Assembly (NCBI RefSeq): GCF_019599405.1
Contig: NZ_RKLQ01000002.1
Location: 1,059,677-1,123,676, forward strand
Direction of reading: 5' to 3'
DNA: 64,000 nucleotides
Origin: Haloarcula salinisoli
Lineage (GTDB): Archaea; Halobacteriota; Halobacteria; Halobacteriales; Haloarculaceae
Part shown: in pieces, positions 27,971 to 37,134 of the stretch
Layout of the letters: each line of letters starts with the position of its first letter
How positions within the stretch are numbered: position 1 is the first letter of the stretch
Made by a program: the position numbers and the translations under genes
Notes under the pieces: model-generated
Told to the model about the DNA's origin: nothing
The model's database searches: none
The model's input: the letters and a program-made list of their open reading frames with translations, nothing else

Positions 27971-28102
27971 TTACTCGACTCGGTAGCAGGCGATGCTGTC
28001 GGTCCCGCAGTGGGGACACTGGTCCGTACCCGACGAGACGGCGGTGCCACACCGTCGACACTCGTGGACGACTTCCGACCCGGTCAGGATGCCCTCAAAC
28101 AT
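27971..28102 (-). CDS. 43-residue double-CxxC zinc-ribbon microprotein
   Basis: The minus-strand reading begins MFEGILTGSEVVHECRRCG and ends SIACYRVE. It carries CRRC and CPHC spaced as a complete zinc ribbon, which is not expected by chance in antisense DNA. It is convergent with secY and lies in the gap between secY and the chemotaxis-fusion gene. Haloarchaeal genomes contain many short zinc-finger proteins of this type, several linked to transcriptional control or motility. The function of this one is unknown. Confidence 0.7.
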   Translation of the reverse strand: MFEGILTGSEVVHECRRCGTAVSSGTDQCPHCGTDSIACYRVE

Positions 28103-28310
28103 CGGTCACACCGCAGTTCGTCGGCTGGCATTGTGCGCTCGGTCGCGCCGACACGGGACTCGTGCCACCGGCCGGACCCAGCGAACCTGTGGTGGAGTCG
28201 TATTCGACTTGCTGCATTTGAACGCGTTCAACTGCCAGTGGCTCACAATAAAAACCAGTACCTAACAAAACGAAAGACCCTGAAGGATACGACCGGTCGA
28301 CAGCCCCGAA

Positions 28311-30854
28311 CTACTGACCGGCGTCCCAGCTGAACAGCTCAGCCTCGACCTCGTTGTTCAGCGCTCGCAGACTGTCGCCGATGTCTTCGCCGACGGGCAT
28401 CTCCGCGCGGGCCTGTTCGATGATGCCACGGACCTCGGGGAACGGCCCCATCTGTGCGCCGTTGGTCGCGGGCGTGTCCGAGGACTCCTGGAACTGATCG
28501 AAGGCGGTGGCGAAGTGGGGGTTCTCCTCGAACCACCCCTCGCGCTTGAGCAGGTCGGCGGCGCCGTCACAGACCGGGAAGTAGCCGGTCTCGCGGTGCC
28601 AGCGGGCCTGCTGTTCCGGTTCGAGCAGCCACGCGAGGAACTCCCCGGCGGCATCTTCGACCTGCGGGTCGAGGTCGTCGCCGATCCACAGCGACGCTCC
28701 GCCGACGAGGACGCCGTTGCGCTCGTCGAGCACGGGGAGGTAGCCGGTCTTCAGGTCGAACTCGGCGCCCGACTCGATGGAGCCCAGCGACGACGTCGAG
28801 CCGATGAGCATGGCGGCTCGCTCGTCGTGGAACGTCTTTTTCGCCTTGCCGCGGGCCTTGATACCGCTGTTGTGGTATAAGCCGTCTGCCTCCATGTCGG
28901 TCCACCACTGGAAGAAGTCGTGGCCGAAGTCGCTGTCGAGGTAGGCCTTGTCGGGGACCCCGGCGCGGCCGTTCTGCTCGTTGACCAGTTCCTGGCCGGC
29001 CTCGGCGAACCACTGCTCGACGAACCAGGAGTAGTTCGCGAAGGTGATGCCGTAGTCGACCACGCCCGCGCTGACGAGTTGCTCGCTGGCCTCCCGGACC
29101 TCCGCGAAGGTCTCGGGCGGGTTCTCCGGGTTCAGGCCGGCGGCCTCGAAGGCATCTCTGTTGATACACAGCACGGGATTCGAGGAGTTGAACGGGACCG
29201 ACTGCAACTCGCCGTCGACGGTGTAGTAGTCCGAGACGGAGTCGGTCAGTGACGATTTCGAGTTCCCCGGGAGGATACGCTCGGCGGGCTTGAACGCCCC
29301 CGAGAGCCGCGCTTTCATGCTCCCGATCTCGTTTATCTGGGCGATGGCGGGCATCTCCTCGGTCCCGGCGGCGGCCAGGCTCTCGTCTAAGACCCCATCG
29401 TAGCTCCCCAGCGAGGACAGTCGGAAGTGCACCGAGCCGTGTTGGGCCTCGAACTCACGGGCGAAGTCGTGCAGGAGCAGCGACTTCGAGCCGCCCATCG
29501 CGTGCCAGAAGTCGATGACGGTGTCCCCTTTCGACATCGTGTGTTTCTGGCGCTCGCCGGTCGTGAACTGTGCGGCCGTCGACCCGAGCTCCTCGGCCCG
29601 CTCGGACATCACCCCGACCTCCTGGGTGACGTCGGTGAGCGACTCGGCCTGGCTCTCGGCGGCCTCGGCGACCGTCTCCGCTTCTGCGGTGGTCTCCTCG
29701 CTGACCGCACTGACCTCGTCGACCATCGAGACGACCGACTGCGTCGTCTCCGCCTGCTGGTCGACGGCGTTGTCTATCTCCTTGATCGAGGAGTTGACCT
29801 GGTCGATCATGTGGACCACGTCGTCGAGCCCGTCGATGGTCGAGTCCACCGCCGTGCTCGCCTGCGAGACGACGTCCTGGGTCTCGTACATATTCTCGAC
29901 GGTCGTCTCGGTCTGTTCGCGAACGTCCGAGACTGTCGAACTGATCTCGTCGGTCGCGTCCTTGGTCTCGTTGGCCAGGTCTTTGACCTCGTTGGCGACG
30001 ACGGCAAAGCCCGCGCCCGCTTCGCCGGCACGGGCCGCCTCGATGTTGGCGTTCAGCGCGAGCATATTCGTGTCGTCGGCCACGTCGTTGATGAACTCGG
30101 TAATCTCCTCGATGTCGCTCATCAGGTCAGAGAGCTGTTCGACCTGCTGGACCATCTCCTCGGTCTTGTCCTCCATCGCTTCGAGGTCCTCGATGGCCTG
30201 GGTCGCGGCCTCCTGGGCGCTGTCGCCGCTCTCGACGGAGTCTTCCGCGGTGTTTGCCACCTCCGTCGCCGAGGCTGCGACCTCTTCGATGGTCGCCGAA
30301 ATCGAGCGCATCTCGTCGCCGACCTGCTGGAGGTGTTCGTTCTGTTCGTGAGCCCCGTCGGCGATCTCGCTGATGGACTGGCTCACCTGCTCGCCTTCCT
30401 GCTCGACCTTCTCGACCTCCTGCTCGACGTCGGAGGTGGAATCGTCGACGGACGTGCTGACCTCCTTGACCTGCTTGAGCATCGTGTTCCACTCGTCGAG
30501 CATCCGGTTGTAGCTAGAGACGAAATCGACGACGGAGTCGACGTTGGAGTCGATATCTGCACGGCGAGTCAGGTCGCCCGAGGCGTTGGCGTTGACGACG
30601 CCCTGGAGCTCGGCCAGTGACCCCTCGAGGTCGTACAGTCGGTGTTGCTGGTCCTCGACGGTATCTTCGAGCTCTTCGACCCGGTTCTGGGCCTGGTCGC
30701 GCTCGTTCTCGACCTCCCTGAACTTCGCACGTAGTTCGCTGTCCGACAACGACTCGATATCCAGCGCCTCGCCGCTCTCGGATGGGGGCTCGACCACGCC
30801 ACCGTCAGGCTCCGGGTCGCCACCCGTGTTCTCACCACTGCGATTATCGCTCAT
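28311..30854 (-). CDS. Soluble MCP chemotaxis transducer fused to a UgpB-like solute-binding domain
   Basis: The protein has 847 residues and no signal peptide or membrane helix. In order: an acidic start; a coiled coil (about 36-80); a HAMP-like segment (GDLTRRADIDSN through SYNRMLDEW, about 93-123); a methyl-accepting signalling hairpin (about 140-430) with its tip at NMLALNANIEAARAGEAGAG (263-282) and GFAVVANEVKDLANET (282-297). A family-1 solute-binding domain follows (about 445-845), resembling glycerol-3-phosphate-binding UgpB: VIDFWHAMGG, SVPFNSSNPVLCINRDAF, AAMLIGSTSSLGSI. Such sensors normally sit N-terminal and outside the cell; here the domain follows the signalling domain and should be cytosolic. 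Ligand identity is inferred only from family resemblance. Confidence 0.92.
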   Translation of the reverse strand: MSDNRSGENTGGDPEPDGGVVEPPSESGEALDIESLSDSELRAKFREVENERDQAQNRVEELEDTVEDQQHRLYDLEGSLAELQGVVNANASGDLTRRADIDSNVDSVVDFVSSYNRMLDEWNTMLKQVKEVSTSVDDSTSDVEQEVEKVEQEGEQVSQSISEIADGAHEQNEHLQQVGDEMRSISATIEEVAASATEVANTAEDSVESGDSAQEAATQAIEDLEAMEDKTEEMVQQVEQLSDLMSDIEEITEFINDVADDTNMLALNANIEAARAGEAGAGFAVVANEVKDLANETKDATDEISSTVSDVREQTETTVENMYETQDVVSQASTAVDSTIDGLDDVVHMIDQVNSSIKEIDNAVDQQAETTQSVVSMVDEVSAVSEETTAEAETVAEAAESQAESLTDVTQEVGVMSERAEELGSTAAQFTTGERQKHTMSKGDTVIDFWHAMGGSKSLLLHDFAREFEAQHGSVHFRLSSLGSYDGVLDESLAAAGTEEMPAIAQINEIGSMKARLSGAFKPAERILPGNSKSSLTDSVSDYYTVDGELQSVPFNSSNPVLCINRDAFEAAGLNPENPPETFAEVREASEQLVSAGVVDYGITFANYSWFVEQWFAEAGQELVNEQNGRAGVPDKAYLDSDFGHDFFQWWTDMEADGLYHNSGIKARGKAKKTFHDERAAMLIGSTSSLGSIESGAEFDLKTGYLPVLDERNGVLVGGASLWIGDDLDPQVEDAAGEFLAWLLEPEQQARWHRETGYFPVCDGAADLLKREGWFEENPHFATAFDQFQESSDTPATNGAQMGPFPEVRGIIEQARAEMPVGEDIGDSLRALNNEVEAELFSWDAGQ

Positions 30855-30875
30855 ACTGGGAGTATCTATGATGCG

Positions 30876-30890
30876 GGTCTTAAGCGTCGC
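30876..30890 (-). promoter_or_regulatory. TATA-like box for the chemotaxis-fusion gene
   Basis: CTTAAG at 30879-30884 is centred 27 nt before the ATG at 30854. That is the spacing expected if transcription starts at the start codon (leaderless mRNA, common in haloarchaea). This also supports the chosen start over the one at 30896. Confidence 0.5.
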
Positions 30891-30950
30891 GTCCACATTT
30901 CATAGATTAATAATCGGGTACGGCACAGGCGACCGTCGGTGCGGAACTGT

Positions 30951-30982
30951 GGCGGCGGGTCGTCGCTTTTCGACCTGCCGCC
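30951..30982. terminator. Stem-loop between the K+ channel and chemotaxis genes
   Basis: GGCGGCGGGTCG pairs with CGACCTGCCGCC (12 bp, one G-T) around an 8-nt loop. It lies downstream of the K+ channel gene on the minus strand and upstream of the transducer promoter, so it may separate the two transcripts. Confidence 0.4.
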
Positions 30983-31036
30983 GTCTTCGACGTCGGGGCG
31001 AGTCACTGGCCCTCCGTGTGTCCGGAATTCAGCCCG

Positions 31037-32722
31037 TCAGGCTTCCGGCTCCATCGGGGTGACGTCGAACTGTTTCCTGAACTGCTGGACCGCCTCGTCG
31101 GAGCCGACGAGGACGATTCGCTCGTCCCCGGTGAACCGCCGCTGGGGGTCGACCGTGCTGGTGAACCCGGACTCGTCTTCGACGGCGATGACGCGACAGC
31201 CGGTCTTCTCGTAGATACCCGACCCGGCGAGTGTCGACCCCGAAAGCGGTGTCGCGGGCACGCGGAGCAACCGTATCTGGCTCGCTGGCGCGAGGACGTC
31301 CTCGCCCCGGAGCTCCATGGCGACCATCCGGGCGCTCACCTGGGGGACCGAGAGGACGTAGTCCGCCCCGGCACTCAGCGCCTTCCGTGTCGCGTCGGTG
31401 TCGCTAACCCGTGCGAGTATCTCGATATCGGGGTTCAGTGACCGCGCCAGCACGGTCGTCAGGAGCGAGGCCGAGTCGTCGGGCAGGCCGACGATGATTG
31501 CACCGGCGGTTTCGACTCCGGCTTCTTCCAGTACCTCCTCTGACCCCGCATCACCGACGATATCGACGTCCTCGCCGTCTTCGACGTCGATGGTCACGAC
31601 GTCGAGCCCCGCCTCGGAGACGACCTCCAGTGCGGCCTCACCGACCTCGCCCTGCCCGGCGATGACGATGCGCTCGTGTCTGCGGAGTGTGCGGGCCGGC
31701 TGGATGAAGTCACTGAACGCCTCCAGGGCGTCGTGTGCGCCGGAGACGAGCAACACCGTGTTCGACCGGATAATCGCGTCCGGGTCGGGCGGGAGCTGGA
31801 GTTCGCCGTCGATCCACGCACCGATGATGTTCGCGCCCGTCTTTTCCCTGATGTTGGAGTTGCGGATTCGGGTCCCGATGAGCGGGTTCCCCTGCTGAAT
31901 CGGTACTTCCGTGACCTCCAGCTCGCCGCCGAGGTCGATGGTGTCGGTCAGCTCCGAACTGAACGAGGAGACGGCCTTCTCGGCGAGGCGCTGGCCGAGC
32001 ACACCGTGGGGCGAGAGGACGCTATCCGCGCCCGTTTCGAGCAGGACGTCCCGCATATCGCTGTCGTCGGTGAGCGTGATGATTTCGATGTCGGGGTCTA
32101 CCGACCGAACCGTCAGAATCGTGTTGACGTTCGCGTCGCCGGCGTCCGTGATAACCGCCCGTGCCGAGTCGATGCTGGCTCGTTCGAACGCCGTCGCGTC
32201 CTGTGGCGAGCCGTCGATGACGGAGTAGCCGTCGTCGGCGAGGTCCTTGGCGTTCTCTTCGGACGACGAGATGAGGACGTAGTCGATACCGAGCTCCCGT
32301 AACTCGTCCAAGAGCACGGCCGAGTCACGCCGGTACTCACAGATGATGACGTGGTCTTGCTTCGGGGTGAGTCGGTTGTCCAGGTTGACTTCGGCCCCCG
32401 TAAACAGCGGGATGATGATGAGCCGGAGCGTGAAGAAACCGAGCGCGATACCGGAAATCTGCGTCCCGGCGACGAAGAGGAACATCAGCGGGTGGGTCCA
32501 GATACCCGAGTCCTGGCCGTAACCGGTCGTGGTCATCGTCTGGACGATGAACTCGAAGGACGCGAATATCGACTGGTCGACCCCCTCGAGCTGTGCCAGC
32601 GCGAGGTTGTAGGTGACGGTGTAGGCGAGGACCAGCAGTACCAGGCCGGTGAGGTAGTACGCGACGAGACGGTCCCGTCGAGAGAGCTGGATATCGGATA
32701 ACTGGTCGGGTAGGTCCACCAT
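31037..32722 (-). CDS. Two-TM potassium channel with duplicated RCK (TrkA-N/TrkA-C) modules
   Basis: In this 561-residue protein, two N-terminal membrane helices flank the K+ selectivity filter TTTGYGQ (64-70). Two RCK-type cytoplasmic modules follow: the first (about 125-330) has DHVIICEYRRDSAVLLDEL; the second (about 345-560) has ERIVIAGQGEVGEAALEVV, a full GxGxxG NAD-binding loop. The first loop reads CEYRRDS, so it may not bind NAD. It probably mediates gated K+ flux for the high-K+ osmotic strategy. The next gene upstream on the same strand encodes the UspA-APC transporter. Confidence 0.9.
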   Translation of the reverse strand: MVDLPDQLSDIQLSRRDRLVAYYLTGLVLLVLAYTVTYNLALAQLEGVDQSIFASFEFIVQTMTTTGYGQDSGIWTHPLMFLFVAGTQISGIALGFFTLRLIIIPLFTGAEVNLDNRLTPKQDHVIICEYRRDSAVLLDELRELGIDYVLISSSEENAKDLADDGYSVIDGSPQDATAFERASIDSARAVITDAGDANVNTILTVRSVDPDIEIITLTDDSDMRDVLLETGADSVLSPHGVLGQRLAEKAVSSFSSELTDTIDLGGELEVTEVPIQQGNPLIGTRIRNSNIREKTGANIIGAWIDGELQLPPDPDAIIRSNTVLLVSGAHDALEAFSDFIQPARTLRRHERIVIAGQGEVGEAALEVVSEAGLDVVTIDVEDGEDVDIVGDAGSEEVLEEAGVETAGAIIVGLPDDSASLLTTVLARSLNPDIEILARVSDTDATRKALSAGADYVLSVPQVSARMVAMELRGEDVLAPASQIRLLRVPATPLSGSTLAGSGIYEKTGCRVIAVEDESGFTSTVDPQRRFTGDERIVLVGSDEAVQQFRKQFDVTPMEPEA

Positions 32723-32856
32723 GGTCGATTACCCCCACGTTCCTCGGCGATAGGTAAAAATGATTCCCGCTGTCCGTGCTGGGGTACCGACCGTCTGTCC
32801 GGCGTGTCCCGGACGGCGCGTCGTCGCCGACGTCGTGCGTTCGAAACCCGTCCCGC

Positions 32857-35094
32857 TTAGAACAGCCGTTCGAGCAGGCCGCGGTCGCGGTGTTTCTCCG
32901 CGAGCAGCACCGAACAGTCCACGTCGTCGACGACGTCCAGCACGAGCGAACTGGAGACGAGCCGACGGAGGAGCCCCTCTTCGGTGGCACCGATGATGAG
33001 CATCGTCGCGTCCTCGGCGGCCGTCTCGATGGCCGTCTCGACGTCGCCCGACTCGATGCGGAGGCTGGCGTCTTCGAGCCCGTGTTCGACCGCCCACTCC
33101 TGGAGGAACTGCTGGGCGTTTGCCTCGTCGTCGGCGACGTTCAGCAGCGTCACCTCCGAGTCGTACTCGGCCTGGAGCAGTTTCGCGATAGCTGCCGATA
33201 GCTCGGAGTCGGGGCCGCCGGCGGTCGGTAGCAAGATGCGCGAGGGGTCGAAGCCACGGTCCCGGAGGACGAGGAAGTCACACGGGACAGCCTCGGTGAG
33301 TTCGTCGATAGCCGACTCGGCCCGGCCGGGCGAGCCGTGCGAGTCCGGCCCCCATCCCATCACGACCTGGTCCACGTTGTGGGTGCGTGCGGCGTCGAAG
33401 ATGGCCTCGAAGGACTTGTGGGAGATGATGGTGTGGGTCTCGACCTCGACGCCGAACGTCTCGGCGTCCTCGCGAGCGCTCTCGAGCAGTCGCTCGGAGG
33501 TAGCGTCGAGCTCGTCGGCTCGTTCGGCCGCACCCGCAAGCGCCGTCTGGTCGGGGACAGTCACGATGTGGGTCGCGACGACGGTCCCCCCGCGCTGTTT
33601 CGCGATGGCGCTGGCGAGCGTGATGAGTTCCTGCTCGTTTTCCGGGTTCGCGAGCGGCACCATCACGCGGTACTGCCCGCCGTCAGGCTGGACGCCCGCG
33701 GCGGCGCTGACGGCTGCGTCGGGCATGTCCTCGGAGCGTTCGACGATGTGCTTCGAGAGGATACCCTGTTTCTCGGTGCGCGAGCGGGCGTACAGCAGAT
33801 ACCACACGACCGCCGCCGCCGCGATGCCGAATGTGAGCAGGAGGGCGTCGGTGGCGACGAACACCAGCAGCGCGAAAGAGAGGATAGCGCCCAGAATCGG
33901 CATGAGCGGGTACAGCGGGACGGTGAAGTCTGGCTGGTACTCTTCGGGGGCGACGTAGCGCATCACGATGAGCGCGAGGTTCAGCAGGCCGTAGATGATG
34001 AGGTGCAGCCCCGATGCGGCACCTGACAGCAGGGTCAGGTCGCCGACCATGATAAAGAGGAGGATGAGTCCGCCCGTGATGGCGATAGCGCGGTACGGCG
34101 TCCCGAAGCGGTCGTGAATCTCGTTGAGCGCGGGCGTGACGATGCGGTCACGGCCCATCGCGAAGTTGATTCGCGAGGAGGCGAGGATGGAGGCGTTCGC
34201 GCTGGAGGCCGTCGCCAGCAGCCCACCGAACAGCAGTGCACCGCCCATCAGCGCCCCCTGGAGATACTGGCCGACCTCGACGACGGCGATGGGGTTCTCC
34301 TGGTCACTCGTGATGACGTCCGCGATAAAGCCCTCCGGCACCGCGGCGCTCATCAGCACCAGCACCAGGGCGTAGATGACCGTCACGATGACGACGCTGC
34401 CGATGACCGCCCGCGGGAGGTTCTTGCCGGGGTCTTTGATCTCCTCTGCGACGCTGGTAATCTGGACGAAGCCCAGATACGAGACGAAGATGAGGCCGGT
34501 CGTCTCCAGCGTCGTGACCACGTCGCTGGCCGGCGGGAGGTTCCCGGGCTCGGCCCGGAGTGTCCCCAGCAGCGTGAACACTGCGAGGATACCCACGAGG
34601 ATGACGACGATGACGTTCTGGAGCCGTCCGGTCTCCTTCGCGCCGACGTAGTTTATGAGCACGAAGAAGGCCGCGCCGACCAGCGCGACGATTTTGACCA
34701 CGGACATCGACACCGGCCCGAGGCCGACCGAGCCAGAGAGGCCGAAGATGCGGGCGATATACCGACCGAATCCAACCATATAGAAGGCGCTGGCGAAGGC
34801 CAGCCCGAGCCAGTTGGCCCAGCCGGCGACCGAGCCAAAGAGTGGGCCCAGCGCGTGGTTGACGTAGTAGTACGCCCCGCCGGATTTGGGCATCGCTGTC
34901 CCCAGCTCGCTGGCCGACAGCGCGGTGAACATGGCGATGACACCACCGAGAACGAACGCGACAGACGCCATCGAGCCGGCCTTGAGGATGGCCTCACCGG
35001 GCAGGACGAAGATGCCGGCGCCGATCATCGTCCCGACGCCGATGGTCAGTGCCGCGAGGGGACCGAGGTCTTTCGCGAGTTCCTCGTCACTCAT
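32857..35094 (-). CDS. APC-family amino acid transporter with C-terminal UspA domains
   Basis: This is a 745-residue protein. Residues about 1-440 are an APC-superfamily permease with 12 membrane helices (GVGTMIGAGIFVLPGEAI is the TM1 signature). The C-terminal 280 residues contain two universal stress protein domains in tandem; neither shows a clean G-2X-G-9X-G ATP loop, so nucleotide binding is uncertain. The substrate is unknown (amino acid or polyamine). It overlaps the adjacent uspA gene by 8 nt, so uspA and this gene form an operon. Confidence 0.9.
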   Translation of the reverse strand: MSDEELAKDLGPLAALTIGVGTMIGAGIFVLPGEAILKAGSMASVAFVLGGVIAMFTALSASELGTAMPKSGGAYYYVNHALGPLFGSVAGWANWLGLAFASAFYMVGFGRYIARIFGLSGSVGLGPVSMSVVKIVALVGAAFFVLINYVGAKETGRLQNVIVVILVGILAVFTLLGTLRAEPGNLPPASDVVTTLETTGLIFVSYLGFVQITSVAEEIKDPGKNLPRAVIGSVVIVTVIYALVLVLMSAAVPEGFIADVITSDQENPIAVVEVGQYLQGALMGGALLFGGLLATASSANASILASSRINFAMGRDRIVTPALNEIHDRFGTPYRAIAITGGLILLFIMVGDLTLLSGAASGLHLIIYGLLNLALIVMRYVAPEEYQPDFTVPLYPLMPILGAILSFALLVFVATDALLLTFGIAAAAVVWYLLYARSRTEKQGILSKHIVERSEDMPDAAVSAAAGVQPDGGQYRVMVPLANPENEQELITLASAIAKQRGGTVVATHIVTVPDQTALAGAAERADELDATSERLLESAREDAETFGVEVETHTIISHKSFEAIFDAARTHNVDQVVMGWGPDSHGSPGRAESAIDELTEAVPCDFLVLRDRGFDPSRILLPTAGGPDSELSAAIAKLLQAEYDSEVTLLNVADDEANAQQFLQEWAVEHGLEDASLRIESGDVETAIETAAEDATMLIIGATEEGLLRRLVSSSLVLDVVDDVDCSVLLAEKHRDRGLLERLF

Positions 35095-35527
35095 CGCTGT
35101 CCTCGTCCGGGAGTGCGAGTACCGGGATATCGGCGTTCGTGACCAGTTTCAGGGTGATGTCGCCGGAGAGGAACTGCAGGAGCCGGCTGCCACCGCGGGC
35201 GTGGAAGGCGATGGCGGAGGCACCGACGTCGTCTGCGGCCTCGAAGATGGCCTCGACGACGTGGCGGTCGTAGGCGGTGTGTTCGTCGGCGTCGGGGAAG
35301 ACCGACCGAACCGCCGCGTACGATTCCTCGGCCAGTTCCTCGGACTGCTCGACCGGCGTCTTGTCGGGGACGCCTTCCCCTTTCTCCACGACGTGGAGCG
35401 CGGTGACGTGGTCCGGGTCGTACGGTGCCAGCCCTCTCGCAGTGGCCAGCGCGTCGGCCTCGTTGGCCACCGGGAGGAGGACGTGGTCGAGGAGGCCCCG
35501 CTGGTCCGCCTCGGAATCACTGCTCAT
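35087..35527 (-). CDS. Universal stress protein, UspA family
   Basis: The protein has 146 residues. It has the UspA core (HVLLPVANEADALATARGL, then VTALHVVEKGEG, then the C-terminal VGASAIAFHARGGSRLLQFLSGDITLKLVTNADIPVLAL). The ATP-loop region is divergent (HARGGSRLLQF). It is the first gene of the uspA/APC operon. ATG at 35527 was chosen because the earlier one gives only three more residues. Confidence 0.88.
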   Translation of the reverse strand: MSSDSEADQRGLLDHVLLPVANEADALATARGLAPYDPDHVTALHVVEKGEGVPDKTPVEQSEELAEESYAAVRSVFPDADEHTAYDRHVVEAIFEAADDVGASAIAFHARGGSRLLQFLSGDITLKLVTNADIPVLALPDEDSDE

Positions 35528-35709
35528 ACTCCCCACTCTGTGTGCACTCTGTTAAGAGTGTGTATCCACCACCACGGTGGGCCGGCGGTCGTGTCGCCCA
35601 TCCAGAGACACGCGAGGGGGCCCAGTCGGCCGAACACTGTTGTGAGATGGAAATACACTTGTCCGGGCCGACTGAACGGACGGGATATGTCTACGCCGGA
35701 GGGGCGCCG

Positions 35710-37041
35710 ATGTACGTCGTAATCGTGGGCGCCGGTGAGGTCGGGTCGAGTATCGCGGCCAGCCTCGCAGACGCTCACGAGGTCGCCGTCATCGATATCG
35801 ACGGCCAGCGAGTCGAGGAACTGGTGTACGCGACGGACGTCCTTGGCGTCGAGGGTGACGGTGCGGACCTGGAGACGCTCAGGGACGCCAACATCCAGAA
35901 GGCCGATATCCTCATCGCCAGTACCGACGACGACGAGACGAACATCGTCACCTGTGGGACCGCCAACACGGTGACGGACGTGTTCACCATCTCCCGGGTC
36001 AAGAGCGCGAAGTTCCTGCGCACCTGGCAGGGGTCACAGCGGGCCTTCGGCGTCGACCACATGGTCGCGACGAACCTGCTGACGGCCGAGAGCATCACGC
36101 GGGTCGTCGGGATGCCCGCAGCCCAGGACGTGGAGACGTTCGCCGAGGGCGCCGTCCAGATGGCCGAGTTCGAGATACCCGAGGCGAGCCCCATCGCCGG
36201 CCAGACCGTCCGGGAGGCCGACCGCTACGAGTCGCTCACGTTCGCGGCGCTCATCCGCGACGACGACGTCGTTATCCCGACCGGGGAGACGGAGCTGCGA
36301 CCCGGCGACGACGTGGTCGTCATCGGTAGCTCCGAGAGCGTCCACACCTTCGCCGAGGAGATTGCCCCCGACGTCCAGGGGGCCCGCGACGTGCTCGTCG
36401 TCGGTGGCAGCGACATCGGCTACCACACCGCCCGACTGCTGGGCGAGCGCGGCCTCAAACCGCGCCTCATCGAGCGTGACCACGACCGGGCCCGCGAGAT
36501 AGCCGAGGCGCTCCCTGGGACGACCGTCCTCGAGAGCGACGCGACCGACCGGGAGTTCCTCAAGACCGAACACGTCGAGGACGTCGACGTCGTCGTGGCG
36601 GCGCTGGACAACGACGAGAAGAACCTGCTCGCGAGCCTGCTGGCCAAGCGCCTGGGCGCCGAGCGGGCCGTCGCCGTCGTCGACTCGGGGGAGTACGTCA
36701 AACTGTTCGAGGCGGTCGGTGTCGACGTGGCGGTCAACCCCCGCGAGGCCACCGCCGAGGAGATAACCCGTTTCACCCGCGAACACCAGGCCGAGAACGT
36801 CGCCATCATCGAGTCCGACCGCGCGGAAGTCCTCGAAATCGAGGTCGACGGCGACAGCGTGCTGGTCGACCGCCCCATCCGTGAGTCGGTGGCGGAGCTC
36901 CCGGACGGCGTCGTCATCGGGGCGATAACTCGGAACGGCGAGCGGGTCATCCCCCGCGGTGACACCGTCGTCGAGCGCGGGGACCACGTCGTCGTCTTCG
37001 TCGACACCGATGTGCTGGAATCAGCCAGCAGCAAGCTGTAA
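35710..37041 (+). CDS. trkA: Trk potassium uptake regulatory protein TrkA
   Basis: The 443-residue protein has two TrkA-N/TrkA-C units. The first starts YVVIVGAGEVGSSIA (NAD-binding GxGxxG at 7-12), the second VLVVGGSDIGYHTARLL. TrkA gates the TrkH channel in response to NAD(H)/ATP. The ATG at 35710 places the glycine loop at the usual distance; the frame is open upstream but not coding-like. It precedes trkH by about 90 nt in the same direction. Confidence 0.93.
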   Translation: MYVVIVGAGEVGSSIAASLADAHEVAVIDIDGQRVEELVYATDVLGVEGDGADLETLRDANIQKADILIASTDDDETNIVTCGTANTVTDVFTISRVKSAKFLRTWQGSQRAFGVDHMVATNLLTAESITRVVGMPAAQDVETFAEGAVQMAEFEIPEASPIAGQTVREADRYESLTFAALIRDDDVVIPTGETELRPGDDVVVIGSSESVHTFAEEIAPDVQGARDVLVVGGSDIGYHTARLLGERGLKPRLIERDHDRAREIAEALPGTTVLESDATDREFLKTEHVEDVDVVVAALDNDEKNLLASLLAKRLGAERAVAVVDSGEYVKLFEAVGVDVAVNPREATAEEITRFTREHQAENVAIIESDRAEVLEIEVDGDSVLVDRPIRESVAELPDGVVIGAITRNGERVIPRGDTVVERGDHVVVFVDTDVLESASSKL

Positions 37042-37134
37042 CCCCGCACGTGCCGGTAGTTTCGTTCCGAACTACATAGCGGGGGATTTTTCGTGGTCGG
37101 GGTGAGAGCCTACGTCAATGCACGGTGGTCGGTG

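Noticed and set aside
29427-30620. A 397-codon frame antisense to the transducer fusion
   Set aside because: It is Leu/Val/Asp/Gly-rich low-complexity sequence arising from the complement of the MCP coiled coils.
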